Of a stretch of DNA of 7,447 nt, positions 5,889 to 7,447 are shown one piece after another. The stretch covers positions 1-7,447 of the forward strand of contig DAOVSY010000142.1 of the NCBI GenBank assembly GCA_030633365.1, written 5' to 3'. This stretch comes from Spirochaetaceae bacterium (GTDB taxonomy: Bacteria; Spirochaetota; Spirochaetia; B11-G9). A model generated the notes under the pieces. The model worked only from the letters and a program-made list of their open reading frames with translations, was not told the origin of the DNA and ran no database searches. Positions within the stretch are counted from its first letter, which is position 1; each line of letters starts with the position of its first letter. Both the position numbers and the translations under genes were made by a program.

Positions 5889-6814
5889 TCAAAAGCGACG
5901 TATGTGTTGTTGGAGCCAGTAATATTGATTTAATAAGCTATATTCCGAGACTTCCTGTGGAAGGGGAGACTCTTCATGGTACAGAATTTCGTATGGGTTT
6001 TGGAGGGAAGGGTGCAAATCAGGCTGTAATGGCGGCTAAGCTTAATGCCAATGTTTCTATGGTTACAAAACTGGGCGATGATGTTTTTGGAAAACAAACT
6101 TTAGAGAATTTCCAAAATTTTGGAGTAAATACAGATAAAATTTATTTTACCAAAGAAGCTTTTTCTGGAGTGGCTCCCATCTCTGTTGATAGTGATGGGA
6201 AAAACTCAATTATAATTGTAACCGGTGCTAATGATCTACTTAGTGTAGATAATATTCAATCTGCAAAAAGTACAATTAGCTCATCAAAAGTTTTGGTATG
6301 TCAGATGGAAATCCCTGTTGAGATATCAATTTCTGCACTAAAAATTGCAAAAGAAGCAGGAGTTCTTACTATATTTAATCCAGCTCCGGCAAGAAATAAT
6401 CTCCCTGGAGAAATATACGGTTTAATTGATATTATTTCTCCTAACGAAACTGAGGTAGAGATTTTGACAGGTGTTAAAATAAACAGCATAAAAGATGCTG
6501 AAGATGCCGGAAAATTGCTGGTGAAAAGAGGTGTTGAAACTGTAATAATTACACTTGGTGAAAAAGGGAGTATGCTGGTAACAAAAGATGGTGGAGAATA
6601 TTTTCAGGTAGACAGTGTTGATGCGCTTGATTCAACTGGAGCAGGTGATGCCTTTATTGGGAGCCTTGCTATGTCCCTTGCAAAAGGCAGGTCGCTATCA
6701 GATTCAATAATATTTGCAAATAAAATTGCAGGAATATCAGTCCAAAATAAAGGAACCCAAACAAGCTTTCCTGCAATATCTGAGCTGCCTGACGAATTAA
6801 TATTGGGCTACTAA
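5885..6814 (+). CDS. rbsK: PfkB-family carbohydrate kinase, ribokinase-like
   Basis: This 309-residue cytoplasmic kinase should phosphorylate a sugar with ATP (ribose to ribose-5-phosphate if it is a true ribokinase). The opening ASNIDL carries Asn13 and Asp15. PfkB signature 1 GFGGKGANQAV spans 38-48 with Lys42 and Asn45, QMEIP carries Glu142, NPAPA is at 165-169 and PNETEVEILTG at 187-196. Signature 2 DSTGAGDAF (249-257) ends in Asp255, the catalytic base; these positions match the ribose contacts of E. coli RbsK, which is the same length. ATG 5885 overlaps the livF stop by four bases. Its GGGAGG (5876-5881) is only three bases away, which is short and may lower initiation or favour re-initiation from livF. 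Its place inside a HAAT importer operon is unusual. Deoxyribokinase or another pentose/nucleoside-related kinase remains possible. Confidence 0.9.
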   Translation: MIKSDVCVVGASNIDLISYIPRLPVEGETLHGTEFRMGFGGKGANQAVMAAKLNANVSMVTKLGDDVFGKQTLENFQNFGVNTDKIYFTKEAFSGVAPISVDSDGKNSIIIVTGANDLLSVDNIQSAKSTISSSKVLVCQMEIPVEISISALKIAKEAGVLTIFNPAPARNNLPGEIYGLIDIISPNETEVEILTGVKINSIKDAEDAGKLLVKRGVETVIITLGEKGSMLVTKDGGEYFQVDSVDALDSTGAGDAFIGSLAMSLAKGRSLSDSIIFANKIAGISVQNKGTQTSFPAISELPDELILGY

Positions 6815-6833
6815 AAAAGGAGAAATTTAAACA

Positions 6834-7447
6834 ATGACAAAAATTGAAAGAATAGATAGCATTCTAAATGGAAATAAACCAGACAGGGCACCTGTTAGTA
6901 TGTGGTACCATTACGGATCACAATTTCTAACTGGTGATAAATATGCAGAAATTGTTATGGCATATTATAAATATTATGATTTTGACTGGCTAAAGGTTAT
7001 GAATGATTATTTTTATCCAATGCCTAAAGATATGTACGAATTAAAATCCAAAGAAGATTTGAAATTATTAAAACCCTTTGATATTTATGATTCTGAATGG
7101 AAAGAACAGCTTAAAGCCTTAAAGATAATTAATGCGGAACTTAATGGAAAAGCCTATTTTTGTGATACTGTATTTGATCCCTATCAGGAACTTCAAAGGA
7201 GCCCTGTGGGAGAGCATCTTCCAATACTCATGAAAGAAGAACCTGAGGCTGTCCTTAAAGCATTGTCCATTGTAACTGACAATGTTATTGAATATGCAAA
7301 GGAATCTATAAAAGCAGGGTCAGCAGGTATTTTCCTTTCTGTTCTTGCAAGCAGTGATCAATTGAGCAGAGAAGATTTTCTAAAATTTGAAAAACCCTTT
7401 GCAATGAGAGTCTTTGATGCAGTTAAGGATCTTGGAGTTATGAATAC
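6834..7447 (+). CDS. Second URO-D-family protein, 3'-truncated by window edge
   Basis: ATG 6834 follows AAGGAG (6817-6822) 11 bases upstream, 19 bases after the kinase stop. The frame stays open for 204 codons to the window end. The N-terminus TKIERIDSILNGNKPDRAPV is the standard opening of URO-D-family proteins (residues 2-21). The next segment reads MWYHYGSQF, where true HemE has the substrate-binding RQAGRYL motif, so haem synthesis is unlikely. The visible part covers the N-terminal half of the barrel, including DTVFDPYQ (111-118) and a helix-rich VIEYAKESIKAGSAGIFLS stretch (151-169). It aligns by position with the start of the first URO-D gene but is clearly divergent from it, so the two are paralogues rather than a duplication artefact. 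The metal-ligand region lies beyond the window. It is probably the last visible gene of the importer-kinase operon. Confidence 0.88.
   Translation, partial: MTKIERIDSILNGNKPDRAPVSMWYHYGSQFLTGDKYAEIVMAYYKYYDFDWLKVMNDYFYPMPKDMYELKSKEDLKLLKPFDIYDSEWKEQLKALKIINAELNGKAYFCDTVFDPYQELQRSPVGEHLPILMKEEPEAVLKALSIVTDNVIEYAKESIKAGSAGIFLSVLASSDQLSREDFLKFEKPFAMRVFDAVKDLGVMN

Noticed and set aside
6834..7447. Naming the URO-D proteins hemE (haem biosynthesis)
   Set aside because: The second copy lacks the RQAGR-type motif needed for uroporphyrinogen binding, the first has a methyltransferase-like His/Cys pattern, and the neighbours are transport genes, not haem genes.

Overview
The window is a compact, AT-rich, single-direction gene cluster on the + strand. 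It holds a branched-chain-amino-acid-type (HAAT family) ABC importer, an FCD-type GntR regulator, a ribokinase-like PfkB sugar kinase, and two divergent uroporphyrinogen-decarboxylase-family (URO-D) proteins, one at each window edge. The binding protein has a cleavable signal peptide whose predicted mature end begins AGSKEE. This small-Gly/Ser-Lys-Glu-Glu style is typical of solute-binding proteins of Spirochaetes (Treponema/Spirochaeta-like genomes). Together with the low GC content it makes a free-living or gut spirochaete the best guess; this is inference, not proof.

Layout: 1-613 is the 3' part of a URO-D-family gene. Bases 613-1266 encode a GntR/FCD regulator, joined to the first gene by a TGATG stop/start overlap. 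Bases 1267-1325 are an AT-rich gap with a perfect TGACAT-TT-ATGTCA dyad. Bases 1326-2465 encode the periplasmic binding protein. Bases 2466-2538 hold a strong 12-bp hairpin. From 2539 the permeases livH and livM, the ATPases livG and livF, and the kinase follow with gaps of 19 nt or less, or with 1-4 nt overlaps. From 6834 to the window end is the 5' part of a second URO-D-family gene. There is no gene-free stretch over 100 bases. I see no tRNA, rRNA, IS element, CRISPR array or attachment site.

How it may work together: the binding protein captures a ligand in the periplasm, and LivH/LivM with LivG/LivF import it. The kinase keeps every ribose-contacting residue known from E. coli RbsK, so a ribose-like sugar, or one released from an imported conjugate or nucleoside, is a more likely cargo-derived metabolite than a plain amino acid. 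The URO-D-like proteins are probably not HemE: the second lacks the HemE N-terminal RQAGR motif, and the first carries a His-X-His...Cys pattern resembling the metal site of MtaA/MtbA-type methyltransferases. They may modify or demethylate the imported compound. The regulator probably senses it.

The most notable regulatory feature is at the livM-livG junction. A dnaX-type A_AAA_AAG heptamer lies in the livM reading frame, and the -1 frame runs without a stop into livG, so a LivM-LivG fusion is possible. A small hairpin that holds part of the livG Shine-Dalgarno follows immediately.
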